Of a stretch of DNA of 20,552 nucleotides, positions 20,118-20,552 are shown in pieces. Source of the DNA: a virus; IMG/VR virus record IMGVR_UViG_3300010316_000066, positions 1 to 20,552 of that record; one strand, written 5' to 3'. The notes under the pieces were generated by a model. It saw only the letters and a list, made by a program, of their open reading frames with translations, was not told the DNA's origin and made no database searches. Position numbers and translations under genes: made by a program. Numbering within the stretch: the first letter of the stretch is position 1; each line of letters opens with the position of its first letter.

Positions 20118-20375
20118 TCAGTCCTCTTCTCTCGTTGTGTGTGTTACGTTTATTAGACAGGCCAAGCCCTCCAAATCTTGGCCGAATAGAAGACCCCTTC
20201 GGGGTATTCTCGCTATATTCAGGGTGTTTCCAGACCTCCTCTGGTCTCTCATATGAGACACCTTTCGATCTGCATAGCCGACACCGACGCCCTCCGTCAA
20301 GGCACGTCTTGCCCGCCACCCCCTCTCCCGCTTCCGTCGTCGGAAGTGTTTGTGTTTCGGGGTCTCGATCTTCAC
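20118..20375 (-). CDS. Doubtful small basic protein upstream of the CobS-like gene
   Basis: An 85-residue open frame from GTG 20375, with GGAG nine bases upstream. The product is Arg-rich ('HFRRRKRERGWRARRA') and unlike any family I know. An overlapping frame (20110-20394, ATG, with 'CLDGGRRCRLCRSK') ends with an ATGA overlap onto the CobS-like start and is an equal rival. Third-position GC is lower in both than in the sure genes, and the stretch contains three dyads that suggest an untranslated leader. At most one of the two frames is real. Confidence 0.3.
   Translation of the reverse strand: MKIETPKHKHFRRRKRERGWRARRALTEGVGVGYADRKVSHMRDQRRSGNTLNIARIPRRGLLFGQDLEGLACLINVTHTTREED
20193..20262. 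promoter_or_regulatory. Leader with three dyads upstream of the CobS-like gene
   Basis: Three dyads follow each other: ACCCCttcGGGGT (20193-20205), CCAGAcctccTCTGG (20230-20244) and a near-perfect 20-base palindrome centred on CATATG (20243-20262, perfect core TCTCATATGAGA). The last contains GACACC, the operator-like word seen elsewhere, and the 11-mer TGTCTCATATG also present at 8669-8679. The palindrome is the best operator candidate for this unit; no clear -35/-10 pair was found. Confidence 0.5.
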
Positions 20376-20397
20376 TCCTCTGTTCTCCTCTCATGCT

Positions 20398-20430
20398 CAA
20401 ACAAAAGGGCAGCACCCTGCGGTGCCGCCC
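20398..20430 (-). terminator. Rho-independent terminator upstream of the CobS-like unit
   Basis: On the minus strand GGGCGGCACC pairs with GGTGCTGCCC (one G-T wobble) around a four-base loop and is followed by TTTTGTTT. It would end the transcript of the partial gene at the right edge and insulate the CobS/CobT-like unit. Confidence 0.88.
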
Positions 20431-20472
20431 TCACTCTCGTCGTCGTCGTCTTGCTGGCTTACTTCGGGAAGC

Positions 20473-20551
20473 TCACACCTCCATCACTTCGCAGCCAAGA
20501 AGGGTCAGCACCTTCTGCACCTTGGCCATCTTCGCAGGTGGACACACCACC
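20473..20551 (-). CDS. C-terminal end of an unknown gene (truncated by the window edge)
   Basis: The last 25 codons of a minus-strand gene, ending at TGA 20475-20473. The visible residues include 'KMAKVQKVLTLLGCEVMEV', a plausible amphipathic C-terminal helix, and third positions are mostly G or C as in the sure genes. A rival frame ending at TAA 20461-20459 is Gly/Ser-rich with poorer codon use. A terminator follows in either case. Function cannot be judged. Confidence 0.5.
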   Translation of the reverse strand, partial: VVCPPAKMAKVQKVLTLLGCEVMEV

Positions 20552-20552
20552 A

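Overview
The window reads as part of a temperate tailed-phage genome (or prophage). It shows the tail end of a large virion/ejection-type protein, a lysis cassette, recombination and replication genes, a tyrosine integrase, and tightly packed genes with 1-8 base overlaps. GC is high and third positions are mostly G or C. The family resemblances (small spanin pair, Prim-Pol/helicase fusion, Sak4-like ATPase, CobS/CobT-like pair) would fit a phage of an alphaproteobacterium such as a Rhodobacterales host. That host guess is inference; nothing here names the host directly.

Layout. 1-1964 (+): the 3' end of a large polyvalent/ejection-type protein, then an amidase endolysin, a small holin candidate, and an overlapping i-spanin/o-spanin pair. 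1939-5988 (-): an eight-gene early operon running from a start at 5988 through a hypothetical protein, a Sak4/RecA-like ATPase, an SSB-like protein, a winged-helix protein, a PD-(D/E)XK nuclease, a coiled-coil protein, a DUF5664-type nucleotide hydrolase and a dCMP deaminase. It converges on, and overlaps, the lysis genes. 5989-6089 is a divergent control region with repeated AGGTGTC half-sites. 6090-8245 (+): a Cro-like regulator translationally coupled to a primase-polymerase/helicase. 8172-8414 (-) is a small gene, and 8415-8718 is a repeat-rich intergenic region. 8719-11420 (+): an HTH/zinc-ribbon protein, an HNH endonuclease, an Hjc-like nuclease, a conserved phage protein, and a second endolysin of lambda-R (GH104) type.

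From 11424 to the right edge everything reads on the minus strand, in three transcription units, each closed by a strong minus-oriented terminator. Unit A (12662 to 11476) holds five tiny genes all joined by TGATG overlaps, including a release-factor-like protein without its GGQ motif and a 54-residue membrane protein. Unit B (14475 to 12980) couples a LuxR-type HTH protein to the integrase; the intergenic stretch downstream of the integrase, with 11-base-phased repeats, is the best attP candidate. Unit C (about 20113 to 14713) encodes a MoxR/CobS-type AAA+ ATPase, a CobT-like protein with an HExxH motif, a long Glu/Gly linker and a VWA domain, two accessory proteins (one tail-anchored in a membrane), and a DUF6283-type Cys-rich protein. 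It has no CobN and no cobalamin genes.

Most notable: (1) the CobS/CobT-like module and its membrane-anchored neighbours; (2) an internal translation start inside the CobS-like reading frame that resembles the frame's own start; (3) one short operator-like word (AAGGTGTC / GACACCTT) at every major control region; (4) the GGQ-less release-factor-like protein. All functional calls come from reading motifs by eye; no database search was run.
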